Source: Cardiocondyla obscurior
Taxonomy: Eukaryota > Arthropoda > Insecta > Hymenoptera > Formicidae
Assembly: GCF_019399895.1 (NCBI RefSeq)
Contig: NC_091870.1
Location: 7,361,001-7,425,000, forward strand
DNA: 64,000 nucleotides
Reading direction: 5' to 3'
Made by a program: the position numbers and the translations under genes
Notes under the pieces: generated by a model
What the model was told of the DNA's origin: nothing
The model's database searches: none
The model's input: the letters and a program-made list of their open reading frames with translations, nothing else
In this document: positions 1 to 12,981 of the stretch, piece by piece
Position numbering within the stretch: position 1 is the first letter of the stretch
Layout: the number at the start of each line of letters is the position of its first letter

Positions 1-2340
1 TGGCGGAGAAACTTTTTCTTTCGAAGACTTTTTTTTTTTGCCCGCAGTAATAACCTAATAAATCGGCGAAACCTTACAGGAACGAATCGGCTGCCGCTAC
101 TCAATATTCTCAACGCGATATTTACGAGACGATTCGACTGAGATTTATGAAAATTATTCGCAACTACTCGATTTCTCGCGTATTTATGCGGGTCCGCATA
201 GTAAAGGCCCCAGTTCGATCGCACCGTCGATTCCATTGTTCCTCTCTCGACATGTCCAGACTATCTTACGCGACGAAGTTAAACGATAAGCCCGACTATA
301 TTTAAATCATTTTATCGGACGCCACTTCTTGAAAGTTTAAACGTTTCGCCATTTATTTGCATACGGCAACCGCGACGCGCGTGACTTTTTTTTAACAAAA
401 CCGAATTCCGCTCAGGATAAACCGTGGAGGATAATTAAGCGGCCATATCGCGGTGTTATAGCCACCGTTCGAATCCGATTACTACGGTTCGCGCGCAATT
501 AATTTTCGGCGTACGCGATTAATTTCGAATTACCGCGTAAATCGCGACAAGCGAGATTAAACCGTAAGCGGGTCGTTTCTTCTCCGCCGGAGAGAGAGTT
601 TCTTACGCACGGGCATCGTTCTCTGAGAAATGTCACGGATTAAGCGCGGATATTTTTCTCTCATCCAAATTACAACGTAATCGCGTTTCTGTTTCGCAAA
701 GCGGATATTACGCAATTGAATGCGGTACGGCCGGGCGCCGGGCGCGTCCGGGAATTAGAGTCGTTCCTCGAGAGAGACAACTGTCCGAAAACACGAAGGA
801 AAGAGCCTACCTTCGCGCGGGGGTCGTCATTTTTGGGATTTAGGAACGTGTACGCCGCAGGTTACTCGCAGCAGGTGGGTTTCTCCGAGCGAAGCGGGTT
901 GACAGCGGGATAACTGACCGGCTGGTTAACCAGCGGCCGATGGAAGCGCGTAACTCAGCGAGTACCATTAGCGCTATCTCCGGCGCGAGTAAAAACCGTA
1001 CGATATAAGCGTGCGAAGCACGCACCTTCCCGTTCCCGAAGGGCCTTGCGGAAACGGTCGGCCTACCTGTCCCTACGCACGAAATTAACGGAGCGTACGC
1101 TCGCTCGGAAATCCTTAGCTCCCGCCGGGGCATAAGTCTAGCATCGTTATGCGTCCGAAGAACGAGGCAGCATCGCTGACGGGGAATCTCGCTGTTAGCT
1201 TTTAATCAAACTAGCTAGTTGAATTTCTCTCTTCCCCAATCTAATTTCAAACGTCCCACGGTCGTTAAGTTGTTCCACATTTCTTTGCGCGTGACGAGAA
1301 AGTCTTTCTTTTTTTTTTTCGCTCCTTTTTCTCATAATTTTATATGTACCGCGTGATTTTGTCATCGACGTTTTCGTCGTCGGGTTCGAATAGTTTCCGA
1401 AAGTTTACTCGGACGGGGTGACAGTAATTGAATAAAAACGGTTAATGTGAGGAGCTTCGTGCCATTCTCTCCCTCGAGACTTGATCGGAGTAAATTGGTT
1501 ACGCAAAAACGTGGATTTATAGGGCAGTGGGCGGCGCGAACGTCGCGGGCGGCCGGCGTGTTTGCGCGAAGGAAACAAGAACCAAGAATGGAACGCATAA
1601 TTGCTCGAGGATTCCGTGAACACGGCGACGATTATTTGACCGGCTCCCTCCGTGTATTCGTTAATTGAATTTAAGGTTATTTAATGTGCTTTTAGGCCGC
1701 TATCGTGGCGGCTTACATACTCTTGAAAGCGATCGATCGGCTCGCGCGAGCGGCCGCGAGGAGAAGCGCGGCCATCGAGAACCGTCCCATAAACCTGCTT
1801 CGGGCTGAGTAATGCCGGAGCGTTATCGAAAGTGCCGTGTGCGTTCCCCGTTCAATTTCTACCCGACATCGTTCCGATTACAATGTGAGCAGGGCGGGGT
1901 AAACTGCACGTTTAATTGGCCAGGTGCGCGGATAAGATGACGCGATGTTCGGAATAATACGGGCGATAAGTATGTAATGCCATGTAATCTGGCAAAAAAA
2001 AATGTTGGACGACAAACGTTGCGTTAACTCTGACGATCAATTCGATTCATTAATACGTATCGGTCAACTCGTGCCATTCTCGATAGACCTTTTCCGCGGC
2101 GGCCGGTCCACGACGGATGTAAGAATCGCGAAGATAAAGACCCGACGGTTTAAATATAAAAATCGCTTCGATCTTAGTATGACATCACCATCAATCTTAG
2201 TAGGTATGCTATAAGCGATACTCGGATCTTAATTAAGAGCAGCAATTAGTAAATTGCAAAGTGAGTTGAGGGAGTTCCCGAACGAAGATCGATGGAGCGT
2301 TGAAAAATTCACGTGCACGTCTTATCGATGCCACCCGGGA
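1..2340. other. Non-genic CpG-rich sequence
   Basis: Mixed composition with many CpG and TCGCG/CGCGA words. Short open frames overlap on both strands (for example around 840-1130 and 1360-1670), with no conserved domain, start context or splice structure I can support. A T-run sits at 1309-1319. Confidence 0.5.
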
Positions 2341-3950
2341 CGCGCATATATTTTAATTCTTCTCACGATTTAAAACGATTCACGCCCAAAGCGTGGCGTA
2401 AGAAATTTTTCATCAAAAACGAAATATCAGGGTTGCATACGAAAGGAATAAAAAATAGTAATATATATTTATGAATATGAATATATTTATGTACGAATGA
2501 TTACATGAGTTTTTTAATAAATATTTAGAGGAACGAAGTATTTGAAGCACGTAAAACCATGTACAATACATTTGTAGTTAATTGCTAAAAATTGTTACTT
2601 GTAAAACAGTTTTTTTTTTTTTTTAATGTAGAAAAAGCAAGAGTAAATAACGTGCGTCGAGTACGCATTCTGTTATGAATAGTTTTAATACAAATATATG
2701 CGTGTAATTCTATTTGTAGATAAAATGCAAGCGAAACAACGTTGCGAAATGCTCATCTGTTAGTCGGGTTGCGGGTTTTAGGGTTCTACAGATCTCGTAA
2801 ATATCTCGTACTTAATATTTCGATCGTAAGATCTACGCTTTGGTAAAAAAAAGAAAAAATTAAGGTTGCACATGTGGCAACGTAATTTTTTTTACTTTTT
2901 CAATGTATAAAAAATAGTGCTTTAAGTAAGATTACGTGTAACATGAGCACGGGTGTGTAAATACAGCTTTAATATTTTAGCAAAAAAGAACTTTGCATGT
3001 TTGCAGGCACGTCACGCGCAGCTTTACATGTGAGAATTATTCTCCATAAAATTTTAATTAAGATTTTCTAATCCGTGAATGAATCTCCCTTTAATTACAA
3101 AAGACAATTTAATAATCACACGGCGTATCAAAGAACAGCTGATGCGTGAGAGAGACTCGAGATTTACACCGCGCGAAGCAAACATGCTCCGTAAAATTTT
3201 AATTATCATAAAACGCTGCGTTTTGTTACATTAGCATTTCTATCTCAATTTTTATCGCTGCTGGGGAATTAATGTTACGTTTATTATCTCAATAAAAATA
3301 TGAAAAATTGTTTCTCTCTGGCTAGACAAACATGAAAAGCTACATTTTTTTTTAAACTAAAATGTTATCTAAATACTGTGGAATTTTTAAACTAAATTTT
3401 CAAAATTTATTTGCAACGATAACCACGCAATACACATTTTTTTTACGTATTAAAATCGACTGCAGAAAAAAGGATGAAGAAATTTATTTGTGTACGGTAT
3501 CAGGTTGCAGAAAAAATGCGGAAATATTAAGATGACGATGTAACTCGAGTAGCGTAACGTCGAATTGATGAATGAACAGCTCGTTTCACTGTGTCCGTTC
3601 AGCGTGTACACATATAGGGGCAATTTATTTCCGACCGTTTGCTACTGAACACTGTAGTACTTACATCGGTAAATGTATATTCTCATCAACCAATTTTCAT
3701 ACTAATTACCGACATTTATCTTGCGTTTATTTATTATGCATACATGCGTGACGGTATATTTATTAACTAATAAGACAAATAGACCCTTACTTGCATTTTT
3801 ACTCGTTCTCGATTTCAAGTTTCACAAACTACACGCTTGAGCTAAACCGTTCAAAAGTAAATCCTCTAATTTGTACAGCATTATTAAGCAAACGAGAGAA
3901 GGTGGCGATTTAAAATCGAGAACAAACTTAAAAAAAAAAAAATCTTTTTT
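2341..3950. other. AT-rich block without genes
   Basis: About 1.6 kb of AT-rich DNA with several A or T runs (for example a T-run near 2611-2624) and no open frame over 60 codons. It ends sharply against the CpG-rich block at about 3950. Confidence 0.5.
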
Positions 3951-4560
3951 CCTCGCGTGTGCTCACTACCTTTATTAGCGCTGACGCGAATGGTTTCTGT
4001 AAAGCAAAGTGACATTCCCGAGTCGCTCGGCGAGTCGAAAGGTGGGTTCACGCGTTTCGTTTACGACCGCTTATGCTCGAAGCCACAGAACGACGTTCTT
4101 TACATATTCGCGGCGAGGATGGTTCCGAGAATTGCGTAAGCGTTGCGTAGAGACGCGTGGGCAGCGTGCGTTGCACACACGCGTCTCGAGACCGCGTTAA
4201 ACCTCCGTGCCGTTCGTCTGCACGTGGTCCGCGCGCTACGGGGTCAGGCAGGTGCACGCGGGGTCACACCGCGTACGCGCACTGTCACGCGTATCGTGCG
4301 TGTCGGTGTACATTGCGCCTTTACGCTCCTCGTTCTCTCGCGAGGGCCGCGTTAATGAGATTCCACGTGTACGTACGTGTCCGCACACACGCGCTCACAT
4401 TCCGCGGCTTGCGGGCGCGTCCTCCTGCGGACGATTCAGCCTTCGCTCGCGGCGAAACGGCTACGGCCAAACGTTGGCATTTTATCGTGAATTACGTAAC
4501 GTGAAATCCGTGGTGAATTTTCGTTCGATTTGAGAACACGCGTGTCCCCGTTTACTTCTT
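3951..4560. promoter_or_regulatory. CpG-rich island-like block with two CACGTG E-boxes
   Basis: A compact GC- and CpG-rich segment between AT-rich flanks. Palindromic E-boxes CACGTG lie at 4221-4226 and 4364-4369, and ACACGCG-type words recur. Overlapping open frames on both strands reflect the lack of AT-rich stop codons. A regulatory role is inference from composition and motifs only. Confidence 0.25.
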
Positions 4561-5290
4561 ACTGTATGTGCAAGGCTGCCCCTGAGGTCGTTCTAATAGC
4601 AGTAAAAGGTGTCGACGCGAGGGCGTAATGGGAGTCGAATATGTAGATATTCTTCTTGATATAGACGTTTTAAAAATGTTAATATTTTTTTTATTATAAC
4701 AATGTATACTTCCCAAGCGTATATTACTATAGTTATTTTTTTACTTACTTATTTCTTTCTTCTCATTATTATTAAAAAAAGAAAAGCATAAAAATATATG
4801 CTTACGTTAAAGAAAAAATTACGAGTTTATAATTAGTTTCGTGAAAAAACAAGGCGGACCACCGGGTGGACTACGCTGAAGGGGAATTCATTGGCGCAAA
4901 AAAATGAGTCGCGCGTGAAATTTATGCAACATTCATGCGTTTGAGTCATTTTTTCGATAATGGTAAATTACGACCGATAATACGCTCCGCGGGAGAAATT
5001 TGTTCGACAGACGTAAATTGGCTGCCGCTCGGGACGACGCGTGAATTTCGACGCATCGCGCGTGATGTACGGTTACCTTGCGCATAGTCGGCAACGCACA
5101 CGGTGCAGCTGGCGGTTACGAATGTATATGGAAATCGTGACAAGTTCATTTAACCTCCGCGCAGGATGTAATTCGTTACTTTCTCCCAAGATATTGCTTT
5201 ATCAATATTTCTTAACCGAAGCTCTCCTCGCGAGGGTATTCTTTCGTTCTCAATATTCGCGATGACTCGCGAAGCCGTCGAGAGACAAAA
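4561..5290. other. Non-genic spacer
   Basis: AT-rich to about 4850, then mixed. Short open frames on both strands have no recognisable features. Nothing else was seen. Confidence 0.45.
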
Positions 5291-5944
5291 GCAGTCATCA
5301 GCCGCTTTTTTTGAGCCGAGAAAACGCCTCGTTTATCTGTGTTGAGGGAAGGGACCTTGAGCTCGGCGAGCTCGTAAGCGTAACGTAAACATATCTTTGC
5401 GTCGAGCTCGGCGCTTCGAAGAGCTCCGGTGCGAGCTCTATTTACTATTTTCGCGAGAAGGACAGAGCGAGAAGGATAGCGCGCGATTGACCATCGACAC
5501 TATCGACTCTCTCACTTTCTTACTCGGTTCTCTCTTTCTCTCCAAGGGCCGAAATCTGTAGCGGCCATGTTAGTCTAATTGCGGAGGCTCGAGCGTGACG
5601 ACGTGTCGATAATCGCTCCGTAATTACGCGTATTTTCGGCCGCGAATAAGACGTTCTCGCAATCGAATTCGTGTCGACGTCGTAGATTAGGGAACGGACA
5701 ATCATATTCTGTACTCCTGTCGTTCCATTCATCGTTCCGTGCTTCGTTCTAGGCTTCGGAAAAGTGCCCCGGAAAGGCCAAGGTTATGTCGCCGGCGGAG
5801 AGCGCGGAGCGTCCGGCCTGATATTCGCCGCGTGACGTCATCGACCTCGGTAGCCATCATTACCGACCTGCTTCACTCGCCACCACATTCAGCGGGTTGC
5901 AACAATCATCATGGCCGTTACGCGGGATGTCGTCAACGGTGATC
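5291..5944 (+). promoter_or_regulatory. Promoter-like region upstream of candidate exon
   Basis: Repeated GAGCTC words at about 5347-5440, a pyrimidine-rich CTCTC tract at about 5508-5541, a GGCCATGTT element (YY1/Pho-type core GCCAT) near 5562-5572, and a CRE palindrome at 5833-5840. The region precedes the tandem array and the candidate first exon ending at 6720. No TATA box was seen. The assignment is inferred from motif clustering and position. Confidence 0.25.
5833..5840. promoter_or_regulatory. Full CRE palindrome TGACGTCA
   Basis: An exact CREB/ATF consensus in CpG-rich sequence (GCGTGACGTCATCG context), about 0.7 kb upstream of the splice donor at 6721. Occupancy cannot be judged from sequence. 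Confidence 0.3.
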
Positions 5945-6425
5945 GCACCTCGCCCGCCTTCTTCGTCGCGGTTGAGACTCGTCCCGTTTGGAGGAAATAA
6001 CTTTTGAGGATCCCAAAGAAGAAAAAGTGCGCGGGGAACGTTTTGTATCGCGACCCGTCTCGTCCGCCGTCTTCTTCAGCGGATTCCGGCGATCGCGAGT
6101 GTCAGAGTGTGAGGTCTGCACCTCGCTCGTCTTCGTCGTCGCGGCCAGGACTCTCATACGTTTGGGAGCAAGTGACTTTTGAGGAACTTAAGGACGATAA
6201 AGTGCGCGGGGAACATTTCGTATCGCGGCCCGTGTCATTCGCCGTCTCCTTCGGCGGGTTCCGGCGATCGCCAGTGAGAGGGTGAGATCTGCACCTCGCC
6301 CGTCTTCTTCGTCGCAGCCGGGACTGTCGTCGCGTTTGGAGCAAGTGACTTTTAAAGAACTTGAAGACGATAAAGTGCGCGGAGAACATTTCGTATCGCG
6401 GCCCGTCTCGTTCGTCGCGTTTCTT
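5945..6425. repeat. 173-bp direct tandem repeat, about 2.8 copies
   Basis: Unit starts share GCACCTCGC at 5945, 6118 and 6291, giving an exact 173-bp period twice. The third copy decays after about 6425. The best conserved part of each unit runs from a GAGGAA/GAGCAA word through AAAGTGCGCGG and TATCGCG to CCCGT. Copies 2 and 3 resemble each other more than either resembles copy 1. Weak similarity to the unit just before 5945 suggests an older, eroded copy. I do not recognise the unit. Confidence 0.85.
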
Positions 6426-6562
6426 AATTTAATTCGTAAAAAATCGCCGCGATAATCCACCGTCGTTTTTTCGGTTTGTTCGTCTCTCGAAGGATAGTGT
6501 TAGAGTCAGCGATAAGTGACAGTGATTACAAAAAAAAGCAGAGCAGTGTAATACAGTGTCAA

Positions 6563-6720
6563 ATGATGGGAAGTGCTACAACACGTCAGGATAATTTGGA
6601 TTACTATCACGAAGGACAGGAAGGAAGGAAGGACAGGAAGGAAGGAAAGAAGGACAGGAAGGAAGGAAGGACGGACGAACAAAAAATAATCTATTCTAAC
6701 CCAACCGAAAGCTGCAAATG
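6563..6720 (+). CDS. Candidate first coding exon, partial (unassigned)
   Basis: An open frame starts with a double ATG at 6563 and 6566 and runs 52 codons plus two bases to AAATG|GTAAGTCAAT, a near-perfect splice donor at 6721. It begins MMGSATTRQDNLDYYHEG, continues as a charged stretch built of RKDRKEG-like repeats encoded by the GGAAGGAA microsatellite, and ends in NPTESCK. Read through without splicing it stops immediately (TGG TAA), so it makes sense only if the donor is used. No downstream partner exon was found and no protein family is recognised. A 5' UTR or lncRNA first exon is equally possible. Confidence 0.25.
6611..6674. repeat. GGACAGGAAGGAA microsatellite
   Basis: Imperfect GGAAGGAA array with GGACAGG recurring at 6614, 6631 and 6652. 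It lies inside the candidate exon and encodes a Lys/Arg/Glu/Asp-rich stretch in the open frame. Confidence 0.8.
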
Positions 6721-9600
6721 GTAAGTCAATCGGCGACACGCCTCAGATCACTCAATTATAATTATCATAAAAAATTTATCGTAACAACGCGCGCAAATAA
6801 AAATATTCTGAAAAACTGTGCGCGCGTAGCGCACTCATAATTTCTTCCAGTATTAATAAAAATATTTTAATTACAATAAACGAACTTACTCGCGTTACAA
6901 TTGTATGCGATGCCTTTGCGCTAGGTACGCTGGTTATAAATAATTCGTAGGTTTCGCTTTCTCCTTCCCACATCGTTCGCTTCAATAGACAACACTTTAA
7001 TTAATCAATTGACGTCCGTAACGAGCCATGCTGATTAGTTTCTCACGTTGCGAGCTGCGTAGGTGCGCCCTTTTCCCGTTGCAACTCTTTTTAAAAATCG
7101 AAAGAAAATTGCACGTATGAAAATTAATCTTGCCCGTCGTGCGCGCGTTAAATCACGTCCCTCGGGACTTATCGCGAGAACTGCCTTACAAATTTCTTGA
7201 AGTTCGCAGTAGATTAAATAAAAACCGCGTGGATTTCGTGAACGAAGGATCGCACGAACGCACGCGAAGCGGGTCTCGTAAGATGAACGCAAGACCGAGC
7301 TCGAGATTCACAGCCCGCCTGTGCTTTCTTAATCATTAGTCTTCGCGAAAAAGAAAGGCATCCTCCCGAAAGACCACGCGCAATGGATGCGCGGTCGCTC
7401 CCATAGCCGCGAGTAAGAAATTAAATTAATGTTAATCTGGAGCACACACAGAACCGTCCAAATTCTCGGTTGCGGGCTGCAATTTGCATAATTTTAGATT
7501 TCACAGCTGCCTCGTGTGATTTTTTTTTTTCCTTTTTTTTTCGTTACCTCGCGCGGACGCGCTGCCACGTTAAGATTTTGCATAAAGACAATATTTTAGA
7601 AGCTCTTGGGGAATAATTTTAATTACCGGTTGAACTCGCTGCAACGAAACTTGTATCGTATTTTCCTTATTCCCGCGGTGGTGTCACGGTTTTATTGCGC
7701 TCCTTGTACCTCGGTATCCGACCTGCATGTTCCGATCACGATTCGTGTCCAAGTCGGGCGTTCTTGGAAGTCAAGGTGGTTCTTAGATTCCCCAATTAAC
7801 GTGGGGCTCACGAGCGAAGGAGGAATCTCCTCTGGGTATCGCGGAAGAAGCCGCTAGGAAGCCTGTAAATCGTGATTGTCACGGACACAGTTGACTGCGG
7901 CCTGTGAATATCGGCTCGGTTGACCGGTACCGATCACATTGGCCGGAACAAATCAGTCTCGTTCTAGCGAGACTATTCTGTTATAGCTATATCTATCACA
8001 TTTTTATACATCTCACTTGTATTGTCAACGTATCCCAGCGATCACAAATCGGCAATTATATTTCGTACAAACAGATTAGATTTTTTTACAATACGCAGTA
8101 TATTGCTTCTGCTTTCAAATTGATTATAGCGATTATTTTTATTTATTTAGTCTTCTTTTTCTTCATTTTTTTTCTTTTCTTTTTCCTTTTCTTTTCTTTG
8201 AAACACGTAGCGGTTAAAGTCGCGGAAAGAAACTCGCGAGACTGCCATAAAGAAGTCTAACCCGGGGATCGTAATTACCACGGACGTAGCGCAAGCTCGA
8301 TCCGTGACAATCGGTTAAGTTTATCAGCTTCAGTCTTGCCGAGCGGAACTGCGGATATTAACAATGAAAAGGTGCCATAGCACGGCGCGAATTAGTTCTC
8401 CCACGATATTGGCACGAGGTCCGTGACAATTGCTAGCAAACGGCTCAAATCGATTTCAACGAGCTTGAAGAAAAGTACCTTGGTGGTCCAGCCTCGGTGG
8501 TCATGCATCGCCGAGAACGAATAATGTTCTTTCGATGGCCACCGTAGCGCACTTAGTTAGGAAAAAAAAAAAAAAAAGAAATGGTGATTTAATCGACGAT
8601 TCATTCGGTTTTCTCTCTTAATTTCGTGAACTACTGTATTTACGCTATAAAGATATCCGGTTATACATTTTTTTTAATCGTAAAAAAAATTATTTAGCAA
8701 GCCGCCGTTAATTCCCTTTAATTTCTGATTCTGTTTTTCTCAATGTGCTCGCCTTACATTTTCATCGCGATATTGTAAACAGAGATTATCAGCGTCTATT
8801 TCGGTTCCGAGTTATCGCGTCGCGAAAGATTTACAGACGAACTCGCGTTCTCCTCACGCTTATTGGCGTTTACACCTGCGTCCCATCCTTCTTCGTTTTC
8901 CGCGAAGTACACGCGCCCGCAATTCATTCCTGCTCGGCGATCGAGTTCTCGTTTTATCGCGCGCTGTATCGGGCGTTAATTTATCGTTCTGTTTCTCGGC
9001 GCGGCATTAGGAAACGAGAAATCCTCGGCAAGCCGCGGCGTTACAAATCATGCCGATGGCAATGCGCGTTCGTCGTCGTCGTCGTTGTTGTTGCCGTTGT
9101 CGTCGTTGCGATGGTAGCGATGCCGACGATCGCCACCGGCTCTGTCGGCTCAGCCGTCGTAAAGCCAAAGCAGCGCGAAGCTCATACGATCTGGAATCCA
9201 ACGATCGCGCTACCGCGTCCGTGGAACGCAATTTTATCCAGACGCTAGATTGACTGCGCTACATAGTCCTTGATTTACATCCTCATTTATATGCATGAGA
9301 TAGTAACTCGATTAAATAACTGTGATAATCAATTAACGGTTGGCCCTTTAATTTCACGGCATCGCCGTAGGGCTTCGGGAAACTTACTAACAATTTTGTT
9401 ACGCTATTTGATCGCGCGTGTGACGTAACCGTATCCGAGTTGAAATTTATCTAGGTAATCTGATTTTGCTGTTAGTGGTTAGATCGCGCGGATTAAATAT
9501 ATTTCTTGACGAATGACTTGCTTGGTACTAGGCATGAATTATAAGAAAGTATTTATCTGGTGACTGTCTTCGAGAAATAAAACTGTCGCTTAAAAAGAAA
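6721..9600. other. Non-genic sequence with low-complexity tracts
   Basis: No supportable gene. It holds a T-rich tract at about 8150-8200, an A-run near 8562-8577 and a GTC/GTT triplet run at 9070-9107. The longest open frame (8745-9248) spans CpG-rich DNA and the triplet run, and has an overlapping reverse-strand frame. Confidence 0.45.
9070..9107. repeat. CGT/TTG trinucleotide run
   Basis: Imperfect triplet repeat of CGTCGT changing to TTGTTG and back. It gives homopolymer-like valine or arginine runs in the overlapping frames. Confidence 0.8.
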
Positions 9601-9657
9601 AGAAACAAAATCTGTGTAGTGTCGATCGTCTGGTCATTGCCCAGCGCGGACTATGTT

Positions 9658-9665
9658 TATAAATA
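9658..9665 (+). promoter_or_regulatory. Candidate TATA box (TATAAATA)
   Basis: A consensus TATAAATA at the edge of a CpG-rich, open-frame-rich segment (9690-9908). No convincing initiator, start codon or splice donor follows at the right spacing, so this is only a possible core promoter. Confidence 0.2.
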
Positions 9666-12600
9666 GATATCTGAACGCTGTTCGTCGCGTACTTGTTTAC
9701 TGTTGTTGAGCTGACCATACGCAACGTTCGCTCGACTGCCGAATTCGCCAGGCAAACCAGTTCTTGCCGTTCGCCGCCCGCGCGTCCTCCACCTTGCGAG
9801 CTTGGATTCTTGGAACGCGAAGGCTGCCGGCCGATAAATACACATACGCACTTACACTACCGCAGCGATCAGCGGGTCCGGCGGATTCGGCAGTCGAGCT
9901 TTGCGTAAGGTCAAGTCGCGTAAAATAGACTAGTATGCGGCGAAAAACGTTTAGATATCTTACTTTTCCGACTCAGTGTTAGACAGTTTTGTTAGACAGC
10001 CACGAGATGAACCGCTAATTGGCCAGCTAATTATTAGGTAACGGTGGGAATTAATTTTCATTCGGGTAATTGCAATTTGCCACGGAAACAATTAAGACTA
10101 ATTTATTCGAGCAAGTATTTTCATGACTTTGTTTTAGAAAAATTTTTATATTATCGTACTTTTTTATTTTGTAATTTTGATTATTACTAGCAGCGTCGTC
10201 AATAATAAAAATATAATATCAAAGTGTTAGGGTGTTTAGCGGAGAATTAATCTGCGAAAAAACAGCGTTGTATTATATTAAAACTTTAATACGCTATCAA
10301 AGAAATTGTATATCCAGTTGCATATTATATATCGGGAAATAATAGAGGAACCCGGTCTGTGGCCGAGCATTTTCAATGTAATGTAATGTAACAATACTGC
10401 CAAGTCCTGCGTTGCACAAGTCACGTTCACGGTTCACGGTCCACTCGCAAAGCAACTCGAACAGCTACCAACTTGTATCCGCTCGTGCTCAACAAAGCAA
10501 GTCGTGACTCTAAACTCGTGAAAACTTTACGCCCGCCCCTACCTCGTCCGGGGAATAGGAACTGCATGCATTTCGTGATCGGTGAAGATTCGCTCACGTT
10601 CGAAAAAGCTTTAAAATAATTTTAGGGTAATATTTTACAAAATATAATAAATGCATGAATTAACAGTGCATATAAAAGTAAAATTTAAAAAACTACAATT
10701 ATAACGAGTTAAATAATTTAATGAGAAATCTTAAAAAGAAAAAAAAAAGGAAATAGCAATTCGAAGGAAGCTAACCGGTCCGTTTGATTCTTCTCGCGAT
10801 TCTCGCTACTCAACGATGATTCCTACCCGCTTAAGTATTACACGGGGTAATAAAATGTGCTCGTCACGGGCGTCAGGACCAATAAACAAGACGACGATTC
10901 AGTCTCGCCGAGCAGCAGATAGCAGTGATAGCGTGATCGCGCGGCGGATAGCGTGACGCACCTGTAAACGAAGCTTAAACTTCGAGCGGCAGCCCCGGTC
11001 TCACCCCGATCGAAATGGAAAGATTTCTTTTTTGCGGATTCCGGTGCTTGCGTGCCCATAATGTTTCGCCGACTGTTCTCCGCGCCGAGAAAGCAAATGT
11101 CCGGCAATTTTCGAAGCGGCCCGGCGTCGTCTGTCGGCGATTCGCAGCGTGAACTCGTTTTCGGTAGATGCTGGCAGAATTATCCCGAGGAAGGCCCTAC
11201 GACGGAGGGATCCTCATAACCTGATGAATTAATCGCGCGCATACTTCTGCGCTCCTCTTTCGAGAGGATTGTACGAGCGCTCCTTTCGTCGCGACTTTAA
11301 GGACGCATCTCGGGCAGAAAATGTGCCTGTAATTTCGCGTAAACGCGCTTCTCCATCGAACGCACGCGCCCTTCCTTTTTTTTCCTTTTTTTTACTCTTT
11401 TTTCCCCGACGTCTTGTTAGCGTAACCCCGCATAATGAGTCGTAAATTATCCCTACGGGTTGCTTTCGTGAACTCGTTGCTTTGCCAATCTCGCCGCAAC
11501 ATAAGAATCCCTTGTAATTTTTTGCAAACGAGCCTGCATTTTTCGTGTCATTACGCTGCATAAATACGTTTACCTTCGTATAATGTTACGGTTAATTAAT
11601 ATGCGCCCGTGTTCTCCGAAATACTGTGACTTCAGAAAATATCGTGTATTTCGAAACGTAGCTACTTTGTAACGTTATATATTTTTATTACGTCGGGGTG
11701 GAATATTTAGAGCGCGCGCATTAATTCGGCGTACAAAATCGGGAGGGGGACCGCTCGATCGCCTTTGCCGCGGCCAATTATACTGACTTCAACGAGACAA
11801 ACGAGGTTGCCGAGTGCCAGATGTCACGGGAATACGTGGCGATGCGGCGAAAGAGGCGGCGAAACTTTGAAGCGAACCGTTCTCTAAGAGCCTCGCGTCA
11901 CGCACGTACTCGCGTGAAAGTTTCAACGCGCAGGATTCCCTTCTCTCGCGTCTCTAGCGTTTAGAGCTGCCGCTCTTCTAGGAATAAAAAATAGCCAACT
12001 GATCGAATTAAGACTAACAATAAGTGGGATGTCGACGAAAATAACAAGCTGAACGGCTGCTCGTTTAGGGACGATCATCGATCTGAAGCTCTAACGATTC
12101 TACTTAATTGATCAGTTACCTCTCATAACTAGAAGTATTTTATAATGCGTTATATAAAACGCATGATACGCAATGCATTGTAATAAAAAAAAGGAAATTG
12201 CCATTTAATTAATTTTCGTTGTTAAATAAAATATTAGCGGATTGCTTTCGGGTGGGATTGAATTAAAACGATAAAATCAGAACTATCAGACGACTTATCA
12301 AGTTCAAGCGAATATTAACGAGCTAAACAACGGAAGCTGTAATGAATTAACGCTAAGGGCAGGGAAATCGCAGCATGCGTGCCGATTGCAGACGGTTTCG
12401 AAAATAATGTCGGAATAGTTTTCAAGGATAACACGATTCACAAATTAACCCGGCACCTCTCGCGTGATTCGGACGCTACTTTAACGGCGGGATGAGTCAC
12501 GCACGCGGCACGGCACGACATAGTTTATAATCCCACGTCTTAATCGCATCGCAAATTATCACTTTAGCCGCTGAATATCTCCGGAACAATGGAGGTCTAA

Positions 12601-12934
12601 TCGTCGGGCTCCTTCCCTCCCTCCCCCCGTCTCCCTGTTCTTGTTGGACAGTCGTATTCAACTTCCTCGCACAATAACCGCGCAAGCATCGTGTACCCGC
12701 TGGCGCCATTAAGCACAAATCAATGGAACCGGCTTCGCACGAGATGGGAATCGTCGGCTCCCTCGAGGAAGTACGAACAGGTGAAACTCGAGCAGATACG
12801 AGCGGGCATGTAAAGACGAACGTACTGAACGCGCTTCGGGCGAAGTAATACCGGTGAGCACCGGCGAACACGTGAGGCAATCGGAAGATCTTTTGATCGC
12901 GTTTCTACACGGTCATTCGGTTTTGCTGTTTCTA

Positions 12935-12981
12935 TCTTTTTTTTTTTCTCGCTCTCTTTCTCTCTCTCTTTCTCTCTCTTC
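12935..12981. repeat. Polypyrimidine CT tract
   Basis: Continuous T/C tract with a single G (12951), ending in TCTCTCTCTT repeats. On the minus strand it reads GAGAG, the GAGA-factor motif. Confidence 0.75.

Noticed and set aside
471..481. GTTCGAATCC, a tRNA B-box-like sequence
   Set aside because: No A-box, acceptor stem or cloverleaf can be folded around it.
5945..6425. CRISPR-like or satellite array interpretation of the 173-bp repeat
   Set aside because: Fewer than three full copies with no spacers. The period and eukaryotic context do not fit CRISPR, and it is too short to call a satellite.
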